Below are positions 32,035 through 44,069 of a DNA stretch of 64,000 nucleotides, piece by piece. The first letter of the stretch is position 1. Each line of letters begins with the position of its first letter. The position numbers and the translations under genes are program-made. Source of the stretch: Heterobasidion occidentale (Eukaryota > Basidiomycota > Agaricomycetes > Russulales > Bondarzewiaceae); NCBI GenBank assembly GCA_039111635.1, contig JBCAQO010000021.1, forward strand, positions 1-64,000, written 5' to 3'. The notes under the pieces are model-generated. The model was not told where the DNA came from. It did not search any database and worked only from the letters and a program-made list of their open reading frames with translations.

Positions 32035-34979
32035 TTTGACAGGCCTTGATCGACTACCACGTTTATTGAGTCGTAGCCTCTGCTTTCTGGGAGGTCTGTT
32101 ACGAAGTCGGTGGAGATGAAGCGCCAAGGGACGTTTGTGGTTTCCAATGGTTGGATCGGTGGATGGGTCCTATGGGGAAGGTTCTTGGTGGATTGGCAGA
32201 CTGCGCATCCATCCACATATGCATGTACAAATTTGGTCATGCTTGACCACCAATAATGGCGTTGGACCAATTCTAAGGTCTTTGCTCGGCCTGGGTGTCC
32301 TGTAGCCATAGTGTCATGGTGCGTTTTGACAATCATTCGTCGAAGGAGATCGTCCTTTGGGACACATATGTAACTGTTGCGTCTTGTGATACCATCTTCA
32401 TGTGTCCATTTTCCTAGGTCACCCTTCATTGCGTTTGGTCCTTTCTCCAGCAATTTCTTGAGGGCGACACCAACCAGCAAATCGTGTTCCGAGCGTGAGT
32501 GTCGAATAAGGGAGAGGATGTCCGAGGATACGAGTTCCGTTGCTTTGACGTGTATGCCTTTGCTTGGCTCTACCAGAGTTTCGCTGGACTCGGTGAAAAG
32601 TCTGGACGGGAGTAGAGTCTGTGCCTTGTTATCAGATTCCACCCCCTCACTAAGGTCTGGACGCCTGGACAGAGCATCGGCATGATTAGTAGTTCCAGCC
32701 TTGTAACTGAGCTGGAAGTCAAATCGGGACAAAAACAGACTCCAGCGCGCTTGTCGCCTTGATAGGTCGCGCGCCGTCTGAAAGTGCTCTAGGTTCTTGT
32801 GGTCCGTCCAGACCTCAAAAGGGTGCCGAGCGCCTTCGAGGTAGTGTTTCCAGTGCTCCAGCGCCTTGATGATGGCGAGGAGTTCGCGATCATGTACGTC
32901 GTAGTTTCGTTCGGGCGGGGAGAACGATCCTGAGAGGTATGCGATGGGATGCCAGTCGTTATCAGGTCCTTCCTGTAAGAGGACTGCACCGTATGCCGCG
33001 AGAGAAGCGTCGGTGACGAGTTGGTAGGGACGCATCGGGTCAGGGTATAATAGGACGGGTTGACTGATGAAGGCCTTCTTCAATCGATCAAATGCTTGTT
33101 GGCACTCCGTGGTCCAGTCCCATCTCGTATCTTTCTTCGTGAGGTCGTGTAGGGGCCGAGCGATCAAGGGGAACTTATCAATGAATCGCCGGTAAAAGTT
33201 TCCTAAACCTAAGAAAGAGCGGATGTCGCGGACTGTGCGCGGCACGGGCCACTCCTGGATAGCTTCAATCTTCGAGTCTTCCATAGCGACGTGGTCTTTT
33301 GAAATCGTGTATCCAAGGTAGTTCAGCTTCTCCTTGTGGAATTCGCATTTCTCTGGTTTAAGGTAAAGATCGTTGTCGCGCAGAATTTGGAGGACTCGTT
33401 TAAGAATCACAATGTGTTCCGCTGTGGTCTTCGTGAAGATGAGGATGTCGTCCATATATACCGCTATTTTCCGAGCCAAGATGAGTTCCTGGAAGATCAT
33501 GTTCATCATGGCTTGGAAGGTCCCTGGGGAATTGCAGAGCCCAAAAAACATTACTGTCGGTTCAAAGAGCCCCAAGGGTGTGACGAAGGCCGCTTTGGAT
33601 TCGTCTCCTTTCTTGATGCGCACATTGTTATATCCCCACCGAACATCGAGTTTCGAGAACACGGTTGCGCCTTTAATATCCAATAGCTCTTGGATTAATG
33701 GCAGGGGGGTGACGTCTCGAATGGTGTGTTCGTTAAGGTGACGATAGTCTTGTACTGGACGGAGCTTCCCATCTTTCTTGCTTACGAAAAAGAAAGAGGC
33801 CGCGCTATGTGCTGTTGACCGACGTATTGTTCCCCTGGAAAGGTGCTCCTTGACGAACTTCCCTAACTCATCATGTTTTTCCGGGCTCAGAGGAAATATC
33901 CGCGGGGCCTGGGGTACAAAAGATGGTTTGAGGTTTATCGCGTGGTCCCATACTGTATGTTGGGGAAGCCTCTGCGATCGTCGTTCGCTGAAGATGTCGA
34001 GGTAAGAATGATATTCCGTCGGCACCCGACCTTTCAAGTCGGTGGTGTCGATTTCTTCCTCCAGATCTTCGTCAAAGCTTGCGAACCCCGAGGGTTCTGG
34101 AGCTACCTTTCTGATGACGGGTTCTCCTGCGCTATCCATTGTGGAGGAGTCAAACGGTGTTTGCGCTTTTTCAGCGACTTTTCCTGAAGCTTCGCCCTGG
34201 GCTACCTCTTGCTGAGCTTGCCGGCGTTCCTTCCTTTCGGTTACTTGTTCCTCGAGCCATTCCCGAGCCTTGTGTTGTCGGGATTTATGCTCGAGTAACT
34301 CCATGAACCGAGTTTTCCACTCCTTCGTGGGTACTTGGCTCCATTGTTCTTTAGTCCAAGTCCACGAAGGTCCTACCGGTTCTGAGACAAGATGTGGTTT
34401 CATCCGCTGGGGAATCTTGTCGCCGCGTAGTTTAGCTAACCATACCTTTTTGGTAGGTTCTTCCCTTGCCTTGGTAAACCCATATGGTTGTTGGCAATCT
34501 CTAGGGCATCGATCAAAGCATACCTCACGGCGCCTCCACCCGATGGAGGGGTCGTGGTATTTTAACCAATCCGTTCCTAGGAGCATGTCGTCTTTCCCTA
34601 GATTGGTGATGAACATTTGGACGCGTTCGGTGTGAGTTCTTCCCCGTCTATCCTTGACGGTGAGATTCGCGTCTAGGCCTCGTCGTATGAGGCCTGCTTT
34701 GTTAATGGTGTCATTGACGTTGCGAACGCGGATGGGGCGGTTTAAAGGATAGGTGGGGAGGTTATGCTTCTCTACCCACTTCTCGTTTACCAGAATTCCT
34801 TCGCATGCTGAGTCGATGGCGGCCCTTGCTCCAGCGCTTCTTCCTCGAGTTGATAATCGCACATCAAGTCGAATGGGGGTGATGATATGACTGGTCATTG
34901 CTCCGATTTGAATACATGATGGGGAATCATACTCGAGCTTCCTCGACCCTCTCTCTTCGGCTGGAGAAGGAGAGGTCAA
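32028..34979 (-). CDS. pol: E-family pol protease-RT-RNase H-integrase start, minus-strand copy (inferred E1 part)
   Basis: 983 open codons. The protease-like region has AAIDSACEGILV and LLGTDWLKYHDPS. RT has [20 protein letters not shown] and YMDD (33458-33447). RNase H has VTDASLAAYGAVLL and the integrase has GHPGRAKTLELVQ, CAVC and STDFVTDLPES. The frame ends where one base is missing relative to the plus-strand copy (near 32034). Expression of this frame would give the main replication enzymes. Confidence 0.92.
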   Translation of the reverse strand: MTSPSPAEERGSRKLEYDSPSCIQIGAMTSHIITPIRLDVRLSTRGRSAGARAAIDSACEGILVNEKWVEKHNLPTYPLNRPIRVRNVNDTINKAGLIRRGLDANLTVKDRRGRTHTERVQMFITNLGKDDMLLGTDWLKYHDPSIGWRRREVCFDRCPRDCQQPYGFTKAREEPTKKVWLAKLRGDKIPQRMKPHLVSEPVGPSWTWTKEQWSQVPTKEWKTRFMELLEHKSRQHKAREWLEEQVTERKERRQAQQEVAQGEASGKVAEKAQTPFDSSTMDSAGEPVIRKVAPEPSGFASFDEDLEEEIDTTDLKGRVPTEYHSYLDIFSERRSQRLPQHTVWDHAINLKPSFVPQAPRIFPLSPEKHDELGKFVKEHLSRGTIRRSTAHSAASFFFVSKKDGKLRPVQDYRHLNEHTIRDVTPLPLIQELLDIKGATVFSKLDVRWGYNNVRIKKGDESKAAFVTPLGLFEPTVMFFGLCNSPGTFQAMMNMIFQELILARKIAVYMDDILIFTKTTAEHIVILKRVLQILRDNDLYLKPEKCEFHKEKLNYLGYTISKDHVAMEDSKIEAIQEWPVPRTVRDIRSFLGLGNFYRRFIDKFPLIARPLHDLTKKDTRWDWTTECQQAFDRLKKAFISQPVLLYPDPMRPYQLVTDASLAAYGAVLLQEGPDNDWHPIAYLSGSFSPPERNYDVHDRELLAIIKALEHWKHYLEGARHPFEVWTDHKNLEHFQTARDLSRRQARWSLFLSRFDFQLSYKAGTTNHADALSRRPDLSEGVESDNKAQTLLPSRLFTESSETLVEPSKGIHVKATELVSSDILSLIRHSRSEHDLLVGVALKKLLEKGPNAMKGDLGKWTHEDGITRRNSYICVPKDDLLRRMIVKTHHDTMATGHPGRAKTLELVQRHYWWSSMTKFVHAYVDGCAVCQSTKNLPHRTHPPIQPLETTNVPWRFISTDFVTDLPESRGYDSINVVVDQGLSKE

Positions 34980-36500
34980 GAAAAATCCTCCGCTAGGTCC
35001 ACCAACATTTCTTTGGCCTTGGCCTCCCCTACTCCTTGGAAGAGCGCTCGGACGCCATTAGTATCACTGACGGGTCCGTTTCTTCGTCGTCCGTTAGGCG
35101 GTACGTAGCGCTCTCCATTGCTCTGGCGTGATCCTCCCCTTCTTGCGGAAGGGTCCTCACGTTCCATCGAATCACCAGGTTGTGATACCCGACGGTGGTG
35201 GCCATGAGAACTCCCCTCCTCCAGTCCTCGATGAAGTCTCGCATCGTTTCCCAACGGGGGTTCTTGCTCGTCTTCATCCTCCATGTCTGCAGCGCGAGTT
35301 CGTCTACCTCCTCTGCCCATTGGCTTGCGCGAATTTCCTCGAGACGGGGGAACGCCTCTACGAGTAGATCGACAGTCAGATGCCCAATGCCCTAGCTTTC
35401 CACAGTTAAAGCAACGAGTGGTGAGCTTGCCATCATAAGTACGCTTCTGGCGATCGGCATCTCTTTTTCGGGAGGCGTCAATGTCCATGTCGACTACCTG
35501 GTTGTTCATTCTGCGAGGAGCTGTGGTAGAGTTGTAGCGACGAGCTGGTTGGAGGTGAAAGCGATTGAGGAAGTCGCTTCGGAATGAGGTGGAGTTGGCG
35601 AGGATCGCCTTTTGAGCACTTCGGGCTCTTAGGCGTCCATCTATTTCACAGGCAGTGTTGACCCAATCTTGGATTGTGTCCTTCGGCGGAGTTTCCTTGT
35701 CATAGATTTTGTCCATGACCCTTGGATCAAGCCCTCTTTGGAAGTAAGGAACCTGTTCCTTGTCGGTGATGTCGGCGTCGGCGGCGATAAGGATGAATTG
35801 ATTTGAATATTCATCCACCGTCATCTTTCCCTGAGAGAAGGACATAAGGGCGCTTCGGGCCTTGTCCGTAAGGTTCGTTTCCTTGAACTGGAGTTTAAAC
35901 TTGACAAGGAAGTCGTCCCAAGTCCCAAGGGTTTTGGGGGGGGGTCGCCCCTACTGTCTTCTTCAGGAAGCTTTCTGCCCAGACGCCAGCCGTTCCATAT
36001 CTCATGCATGAGAGGGCTAGGGAAACTTTGTCCGCATTTGTCTTGTATCGGTCCGATTCTGCTGTAAAAAGGAGGAGGCAATTCATGATGAATTTCTGCG
36101 ATTGTGTTCAGTCTCCCTCATAGTTGTCAGGGAGCCTGAGCTTGCCCCTACCCGATGATACGAGTGGGGGATCTGTAGGGTTTGTCGACATAGTGTTTCG
36201 GGTGTTGATCGGTGTTTGAATATCCGAGGATTCGGATTCGGATGTTCCTTCTTCTTCCTCCAATGTGTCCGGGATTTCCGGTTCGGGGTTTCTGTACTGG
36301 GGAGGCTCTACCCAGTCTTCTGCTATCTCGTCCCAAGCCCACTCAGCTTCTGTTTTGTCTTCCCTTGTGAAGAAATATCGTCCTTCTCGGTACGAGCAGT
36401 TATCAAAGTTTGGGGGTGCTGGCCGATTGGTGTCGGAATAATACCAGCGATTTTCTCTTTGATGGATAGGACGATTATTCTGTCGGAGTTGGTTATGGGT
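34976..36500 (-). pseudogene. gag: E-family gag, minus-strand copy
   Basis: The capsid to nucleocapsid frame 35845-34976 is open, with YFQRGLDPRVMDKIYD and CFNCGKLGHWASDC. It overlaps the pol frame by four bases. Upstream (35820-36340) the capsid N-terminus and acidic leader are present but in more than one frame; a run of eight G near 35935-35942 is one likely indel site. Confidence 0.87.
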
Positions 36501-36662
36501 TCGTCTAGTGCCTGGTGGAAATCCTAGGCCTAGGTCTTGCTCCAGGGTGTGTGAAGTAACTCTCTTCGGTGGGGGTCTATGCCACCGATGAGGGTTGTGA
36601 GAAAGAGTGTGGCAGCAAGCAGAGTGTGGTGCAAGGTAGGGGCAAAAGCGAGTCTATTCTAG

Positions 36663-37285
36663 TGTTACGAACTGCTCGTTCAGTAACCCGAGAGTAACAG
36701 GTTCTTCCCTAGGTCACACAATGGACTGAGTGGTGGACGAAGTCTCGACTGTATCAAGCAACGATACAGGAGGGAATAGTGATTGGCTCTAAGAGTCCTG
36801 TATGTGTAGATACAGGGGGAACGAAGAGGTTCGTATTCGAAGATACGAATGAACGAAGAGAATAGACTGAAGATCCTCAGCCTATTCTATGGGCCTTATA
36901 TACTGTATAGGGTATAGGGTAAGAGTCCGTGTGCTTCTCCAGGTTTCCATCCTAGGAGAGCTGTGGTCGCCGTCTTTCTCTGCCGGCGCCTACTCTTGTA
37001 CTTCTCTAGTCGCACTGATCCATCATGGTGCGACGAGGTGCTTACCCATAAGCCCTAAGCCCATGGCATGTGAATACGCCTCTCATATTACTGTGTGAAC
37101 TCTGTGAGCCTCATGTCCCTCTCATATGGCCTTTACCGATGTCTTAAAGAACCATCGGTCTTGTCGGCTCCTAAGGACATGCCAAATACCTTGATGTATG
37201 CTCCGTAGTGGAGCCGCCTAGCATGTGATGCTTGATCCATCGGTTAGACCGGCCGCGAAGGGCCCCGATCGGTCAAGTCATAACA
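36663..37285 (-). repeat. E1 5' LTR (LTR D)
   Basis: 623 bp, matching LTR A including the 32-bp segment (36829-36860). GCTAC (37286-37290) follows. The transcript start AGTCTATTCT is read on the minus strand at 36868-36859, and the primer-binding site on the minus strand at 36660-36651. Confidence 0.95.
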
Positions 37286-38398
37286 GCTACTGAACGAATG
37301 AATCAGGAACTAGAACAATACCTGAGAGCATTTTGCAGCTCTTCACAGGACGATTGGGCCGGATTAATTCCCTACGCGGAATATGCCCACAACACCCATC
37401 AGCACTCGGCCACGCAGAAGTCACCATTTGAACTTCTCCATGGATATCAACCACGGGCTTATCCAGCCATCATCGGAAACACAAATGTCCCCACCGCCGA
37501 CGCTCGCCTCGAAGCTCTGCAACGTGCTAGGAAGGAAGCACAAGCCAGCCTCGAAATTGCAGCCGAAGCCATGAGGATACAGCACGACCGTTTTGGAACG
37601 GACCTGCCGCCCTTCAAGAAAGGAGATCAAGTATGGCTTGATGGGAAGAACATCCACACCGATCACCCATCAGAGAAACTGAGACCCAAACGCTTTGGGC
37701 CATTTGAAATCACTGACACCATAGGAAATGTCAACTTCAGGTTGAAACTGCCCAACAGCTGGAAGCGCATTCACGATGTCTTCCATGCTAGTCGACTCAT
37801 GCCCTACAAGGAAAACGAGGTCTATGGCCCGAACTACCCTAAACCAGCTCCGGACCTGATCAAAGGGCAAGAAGAATTCGAAGTCGAAGCCATCGTCGGA
37901 GCTCGACGCTTCGGACGATGGAAAATCCTGCAGTACCTGATCAAATGGAAGGGCTACCCGGAGTCGGACAACTCTTGGGAAGCCGCGGCAAACGTCACTA
38001 ACGCACAAGAAGCCATAAAGGACTTCTACCACCGGCACCCTCGGGCAGTCAAAGGAATGGAAGCCTCCATTCTGGCCCTGGTGATTGAATTAGAACTCAA
38101 CAGAGTAGCCGAAGAAGATCAAATCAGAAAGAAGCTCGAGAAGCATCCGATCGGAAAGAAGCTTCTCGCTACAGGATTAGCTATCCCCCAGATCATGGAA
38201 GAGATCAACAAACAAATGACGCAGCTAAAGAGGCCGCCCCTGGTTCCTCGATCAAAAGTGCCACCACCGACGATCAACGATCGAGAAGCGCAGCCAAAGA
38301 AGCCCAATAGAGATTCGTCTCGATCAAAGCGGCAGCAGAAGCGATCGGACAACTCTAATTGGCGGACTCAAGCATACCAGGAGCTACAAAAGCAGACT
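37286..38398 (+). pseudogene. pol: G1 integrase C-terminal part with chromodomain
   Basis: It continues G1 pol after the E1 insertion: TERMNQELEQYLRAF with the catalytic glutamate, RFGPFEITDTIGNVNFRLK, a chromodomain (FEVEAIVGARRFGRWKILQ and LIKWKGYPESDNSWE) and a long basic tail. The frame is open up to the G2 insertion at 38399. The last codons of pol are at 48797-48833. Confidence 0.92.
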
Positions 38399-39231
38399 GT
38401 TAGGACCGCGTCCTAACACGTGCTTCGCACGTGAGTGGATGGGCTGGTCAAGTGCTTCGGACTTGCTACAGACTCGGACCGTTTTCCATGACTCCTTACC
38501 ATTTACATGCTAACGCATGAACGCTGACTCCTGGTTCCTGATTCTTGATGTGGACAGACATTGGTTCCTGACCCCCGTTCCTGGTTCTTGATCGATCGAA
38601 GATGTGGATGGACATTAGTGATTCGGATTACTATATTTGGCTACATGGCAGGTCGATGAGGCATTCTAGCTTACGGATCTCGATCGTTGACTTCGGTACC
38701 TAAGAAGTGCACGGACCAGATCTTGATCCTGCCCTAGACACTTCTGTACGTAAATAGCCGAGATGAGCTTCTAAGAAGCTCAGCTCGTTCACCTGTAATA
38801 CACTCGATCTCTGCACTGCACCCGGCGTCTGGCTACCTTCTTAGCCCACGCTTCGTGATCTCTGTCAGATCTGAGAAACTCTTTACACGGTCTAACGAAG
38901 CGCTGGACTCGTCTCCCTTCCCTCCCCTCCATCTACTCATCCGCTTCTATACCGGGCTAGCTGCCTACCGCGTTCTCAGTTGGACACCCCCTCGTGTCAT
39001 CTGTTGGCCAGGAAGATCATCCGGTTCCTCTCATCATCGAGAAGACCTCGAAGATCACCTTCTCAATCTCTTCGAGAACAAAGCCGACAGTGACCCCGAG
39101 TTCCTCGAAAGAGCCCAAAGACGATCCATCGTCTTCATCCCTTGGAGTCTACGACTATAAACGAACCAGTGGAGGTTTAGCCTAGGGACCCCTTCGTGCA
39201 TCGGTGCACGTGATAGGTCTCCGACCTAACA
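38399..39231 (+). repeat. G2 5' LTR
   Basis: 833 bp, TGTTAGG...CCTAACA. It differs from the G2 3' LTR by only a few substitutions and 1-2 bp indels. The primer-binding bases TGAACGAGCT follow at 39234-39243. Confidence 0.95.
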
Positions 39232-39232
39232 C

Positions 39233-41612
39233 TTGAACGAGCTCTTTTATCCCTACCCTATTCAAGAGCTGGATCCCCAGCAGAGACAGCTCTTTCTCTC
39301 ATCAGTCAACAACATTTTAGCAATCGCCAACAGGGTAAACCTAACGGCGACCCCAGCAGCGACTCCTCAAGTAAGAATAAACAACCCCGGAGCTATAGAG
39401 GTCGCAAGACACCGAAACCCAGGAAAGGTTTTATTCAGGAATAGCCACACTCAGGCTACAACAAGCACCCGAAATATTTATAGACCTCCTAAAACTGGAT
39501 ATAGATTTTCCGGGATTTGCTTTGTCAACGACCAAAGACAAGACCGTTCACCCTCACCGGACAACGGAGAGCACGACGTCATCAGAGCGAGGAACTGCGT
39601 CGAGATACACGACGGAAGACCAGACGATTTCCCCATTGCCGTTATCCCCCGATCTCAGAGAAGACCATCGCAAGGATATCGACACAGACGGAATCAGAGC
39701 GGAGCTCGTCAAGACCTAGGTGAATAGAGACCACGTCTCAATCCTCATCCACTGGACCTTCTCCTCAACCTAGGAACACACTGGAAGCTCCTAACTCCCC
39801 ACCAGTCCGAACAGAAATTGAAGGGATCGTTTTTGTTGTCAGAAGAGGAGAGTTTCGCCCACAAACTTATCATCTCAGGACCCTCATCTCGGGACACACA
39901 TTCTCCGAGATCATCCAGCTCATCGACCAAATGATTGTATTCCATCAACGAATTATCAAAGGGACCCAGACTTACAGGAAGCACTACAGGCAGAAAGAAG
40001 ACAGGCAGTACCCTCTTCTTCAAAGAATAAAGACCACAGAACCACACAAGTCGCAGCGGGATATCCTCCCGCTACAGAACAGACCCAGCAGAAGTCTACG
40101 GGGACTTACCCGAAGACGTCGACAAAGATCAACTTTATTACGACGAAAGGAAAGCTCACTCCTACTACGCGGGAATCCTCACCGGATTCTTCCAACAACG
40201 AGAGAAAGCAGATACGAATACCCGACTTGGGAGAAAAATCTGTCCACGCAGGACCCGACTTACACCTCGTTAAGGTCGAGGACTACATCGCAAGAAAGAC
40301 CTTCGACAAGGCCTGAATCACCGGCAAAATAGCATCGGGACTCGCCAAGACCGCACATACATACTCTACCCAGAGAAACAGCCAGTGGAAGTCGAATCTC
40401 TAGAAGAAACACGCCCGCTACATCCCCTTACAGGAGACCGCTCCCCCAGAAGACTTCCGAGCCCCAACACCGAGTTTGTCCCCGAACCGGAGAGTATTTT
40501 TTGAAGCACCAAGTGGAATCCGGAACCACCTGACGATTCAGAGCCCCCGCCCGATACTATGTCGGCAGATATACTGGAAGTAATGAGTCCAAGGGACCAG
40601 CTATGGCCAAACCACAACCTTCAGTGGAAACAGAAAACGAACCGAGCAATTCCTCCACGAAATCGATCTGATGTTCCTGGCTAGGAAGAAGGATTATGCG
40701 AACGAATTCGCAAAATCGCTTACGCTCGCTATCGTACATGAAGGAAGGGCTCAGCAGGGATATGGGCAAGAAACTTTACTCAGGCCAGGAACACGCTGAA
40801 GGATTGGAACAGATACACTTGGGCAGACACGGTCGGCTTCACATCTGTCCGCAAAAAGATAGCCACCGACTTTGAGGAGTTCAACAAAGAAGCCGATGCT
40901 CGCGACAAACTGGCCCGAGTCAATCAAGGAAAGGAATCGTTTAACACCTACCTTCAGCTCTTTGAACAGCTTGCGGCACTTGCCGGTGTAGACGGTGAAA
41001 CCAAGAAAACCCACTTCCTACGAGGACTCAAGTGGGAGCTGGCAAAAGGAATTTATGAAGATCCCTCTACAGACGGGACATGGGAAGAACTAGTCGAGAA
41101 GGCCAAGAAACACGAAAGGATGCGCATTGCAAGGGACCGAGCATACGACCTCCGAAAAGGAAAATTCCAAATCTACACTCCGCGTACGTTTTACGACGAA
41201 AGGGCACCCCCACGACACGATAGGGAGCCCCAATACGAACCTATGGATGTAGATGCAGCGGAAATGGAGGCTGACGCTGTCCGAACTCGCTTCAAGAAGC
41301 TTACCCCGGCGGAGAGAGATCGACTTGCCAAGAAGGCAAGTGCTTCTTTTGCAAGAAACCGGGCACATGGCGCGCAACTGTCCTTCTCGACCCAAGAGAA
41401 GATTCCAGCCCCCTCGTCGTAGACCAGTGCGCGAAACCGAAATGGACGAAGGACAATTCGATGATGAAGACATCGAGGAAGGAAAAAACAGAGTCAACCA
41501 CATCCGTCAAATGATGATGGGACTCAGCATGGAAGAAATTGAGGAAGTTCGAGCCTTCAGCGACTCGAAGAATTTTAAGGCCTCTCCCATCGGCAGCGGA
41601 TGTGGAGAGTAG
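39233..41612 (+). pseudogene. gag: G2 gag, frameshifted
   Basis: It parallels G1 gag. The leader (DPQQRQLFLSSVNNILAIAN) is open up to about 39450, then several indels occur. The capsid (around 40560-41200) is in pieces. The zinc knuckle region has lost one base (GACTTGCCAAGAAGGCAAG, near 41330). The last segment reads through CGA to VRAFSDSKNFKASPIGSG, where G1 has a stop. Confidence 0.85.
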
Positions 41613-44069
41613 GATTCTTGCAGGAAATCGGTACGCTCCTCTGGCCAGTAAAGATGCTGACCAAGAGCATGGACATCCAGATGTATTGTATCTTTCGGAA
41701 ATGAAATCACATGGTGCACCATCCCTCCGACTCGAGACAATGCTCATAGGCAAGAATAGAAAAGCTGCTACACAGGCACTAGTGGACAGTGGAGCCACTG
41801 GAATCTTCATGCACCTCGCTTCGTAGAAGCACATCGAATCACTACACACAAAACCCCTACCCCTATCCCAGTCAGTACGGTCCAGAACACCGAGTTCAAA
41901 GGAGGACCCATTACACGATTCGCCAACCTCAAATTACAGGTTCTAGGCGAAAAAGGGGGGTCGCATACAGAATCAGCAAGATTCTATATTGCGGAAATAG
42001 GAAAAGAAGACGTCATTTTAGGAACCGACTGGTTATTAGAACATAACCCAGAAGTCGACTGGCATGCCTATGGGCTACACTTTACCAGATGCCCGCCCTC
42101 CTGCCAAATAAAAGGAGGACCGGTAAAAGCTAAAAGAGCTACAAGAAAACCAGGACGTCCTAAACCAAGCATACGGCGCATGGAAACAGTACCGCAAACG
42201 GGTGACTACTCAATACCAGTGCAAAAGCCGGGAAAAGCAGTACCAGGCCGGAAAGTGGGAAACGCCACAGTACCACATCCGCGGACAATACCTACAAGTC
42301 CGGAGTTCACAACTCGAAGGTTGAATGCCGAACGTCTGAAGGCCCGAACCAGAAATTACAAGGTTCCAACATGGGCTGAAGAAGACGTTCCGGAGGACGG
42401 TGACGGACTTCCGGCACTTCCCTCCAAGGATCTTGAAGAAGAGGGAGTCTACCTCGTTAGATGCCTAGATACGGGAACATTACAGGCACTGGAATTATAC
42501 AACGACTCCGAAGAAGCGTTGATATACATCGCGCCGAACCACGGAACTTCCATACGCCAACACACCGGCTCAAGCAGCAAACCTGCCAAAGCACCGACAG
42601 AAAACAAACAAAGCACACCAACTCGCAAAGACTGGCAGAAGAAGCCGCCAAAGGGAAACCCGAACTATCCTTCGAAGAAATAGTACCGAAGGAATACTGG
42701 AATTATAGGAAGGTTTTTGAAGGTCGACCAAAGGGACAGCTACCGCTCTCTCGACCTTGGGATCACAAAATAGAGATCAAGGAGGAATGGATCACTCGCT
42801 CATACCCAAGCTATACAGTCTTAGCCCTGGAGAGCAAGTGGAACTCAAGAAATTCATAGACGAAAACCTCCAGAAAGGATTCATCAGAGAATCCAAATCG
42901 CACATGGCATCCCCATTCTTCTTCATCAAGAAAAGAACGGGAAACTACGACCAGTAATGGATTATCGCAAACTCAATGAAATAACAATCAAGAACAAGTA
43001 CCCTTTGCCGATCATTCAAGAATTACTGGACCTTCTGGCCGAAGCCGTTTACTTTTCACTAATGGATGTTGATACAGGATATAACAACGTACGCATGAAG
43101 GAAGGAAGCGAGAAACTGGCTGCGTTCGTCACCAATTTAGGAATGTACGAACCTCTGGTGATGTTCTTTGGATTAACCAACTCGCCGGCAACATTCCAAA
43201 CTATGATGAACGCCCTCTTCAAAGACCTCATCTACGCCGGACTAGTGGCAATCTATATGGACGACATCCTAGTATTCTCTAAAACAATGGACGACCACAT
43301 CAAGACAGTTCGAAAGGTTTTACAGATCTTACAGGACAACGATCTGTACCTACAACCTCGAAATGCCACTTCCACAAAAAGAAATCGACTACCTTGGATA
43401 TGTTATATCACACGGCACCGGACACCTGGAAATGGACCCGATTAAAGTGGCCGGCATTATGGACTGGCCAACTCCCGGAAAAGTCAAAGAAGGTGCAATC
43501 ATTTTTAGGTTTTTGCAACTTCTATCGCAGGTTCATCAAGGATTACTCAAAAATAGCACGACCGCTATTTGAGCTAACACAGAAGGAACGCCTGGGATTG
43601 GACACCAGCATGCGAAGAAGCGTTTTCAAACGTTAAAACGAATATTTACAGAATCTCCGGTGCTCGTTATGCCAGACACAAGGAACCCGTTTCGCATTGA
43701 ATGCGACGCTTCCGACTTTGCCACCGGAGCAGTTTTATCACAAGTCGCCAAAGATGGAAAATGGCACCCATGTGCTTATATTTCCAAGTCGCTCTCACCA
43801 ACGGAACGCAACTACCCAATCTATGATAAAGAGTTGCTAGCGGTCGTTCGAGCTTTTGAAGCTTGGCGACACTATTTGGAGGGCGCAGACCACCCGGTAG
43901 ACGTCTGGACGGACCACAAAAACCTCGAATGGTTCCGTTCAAGCCAGAAACTAAACCGTCGACAAGCACGATGGTCACTCTACCTCTCGCGTTTTGACTA
44001 CAAATTGACGCACAAGGCAGGAGTCACTAAAATCCGACGGTCTGTCACGGCGTCCAGACCAAAAAAGGG
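41598..44069 (+). pseudogene. pol: G2 pol protease, RT and RNase H, frameshifted
   Basis: Protease ALVDSGATGIFM is near 41780. RT segments 42680-43445 include MDYRKLNEITIKNKY and YMDD near 43254-43265. RNase H 43660-44030 has ECDASDFATGAVLSQ. At least five 1-base indels (near 41815, 42785, 42935, 43370 and 43590) break what is one frame in G1. Confidence 0.88.

Larger units (their letters stand above)
16195..37285 (-). mobile_element. E1: second Ty3/gypsy chromovirus, minus strand, hosting X
   Basis: The 623-bp LTRs at 16195-16817 (3') and 36663-37285 (5') share a 32-bp segment that the two inner LTRs lack. GCTAC lies on both outer sides. E1 has gag, pol with chromodomain, a third ORF and a long repeat-rich 3' region. 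A second copy of the family (X) sits in its chromodomain, and an inversion has since mixed the two pol genes. Confidence 0.93.

Noticed and set aside
16195..37285. Self-integration (autointegration) of one cDNA as the source of the inverted LTRs
   Set aside because: That would give a single copy of the internal genes. Here gag-pol, the third ORF and the repeat array are all present twice, with four LTRs.
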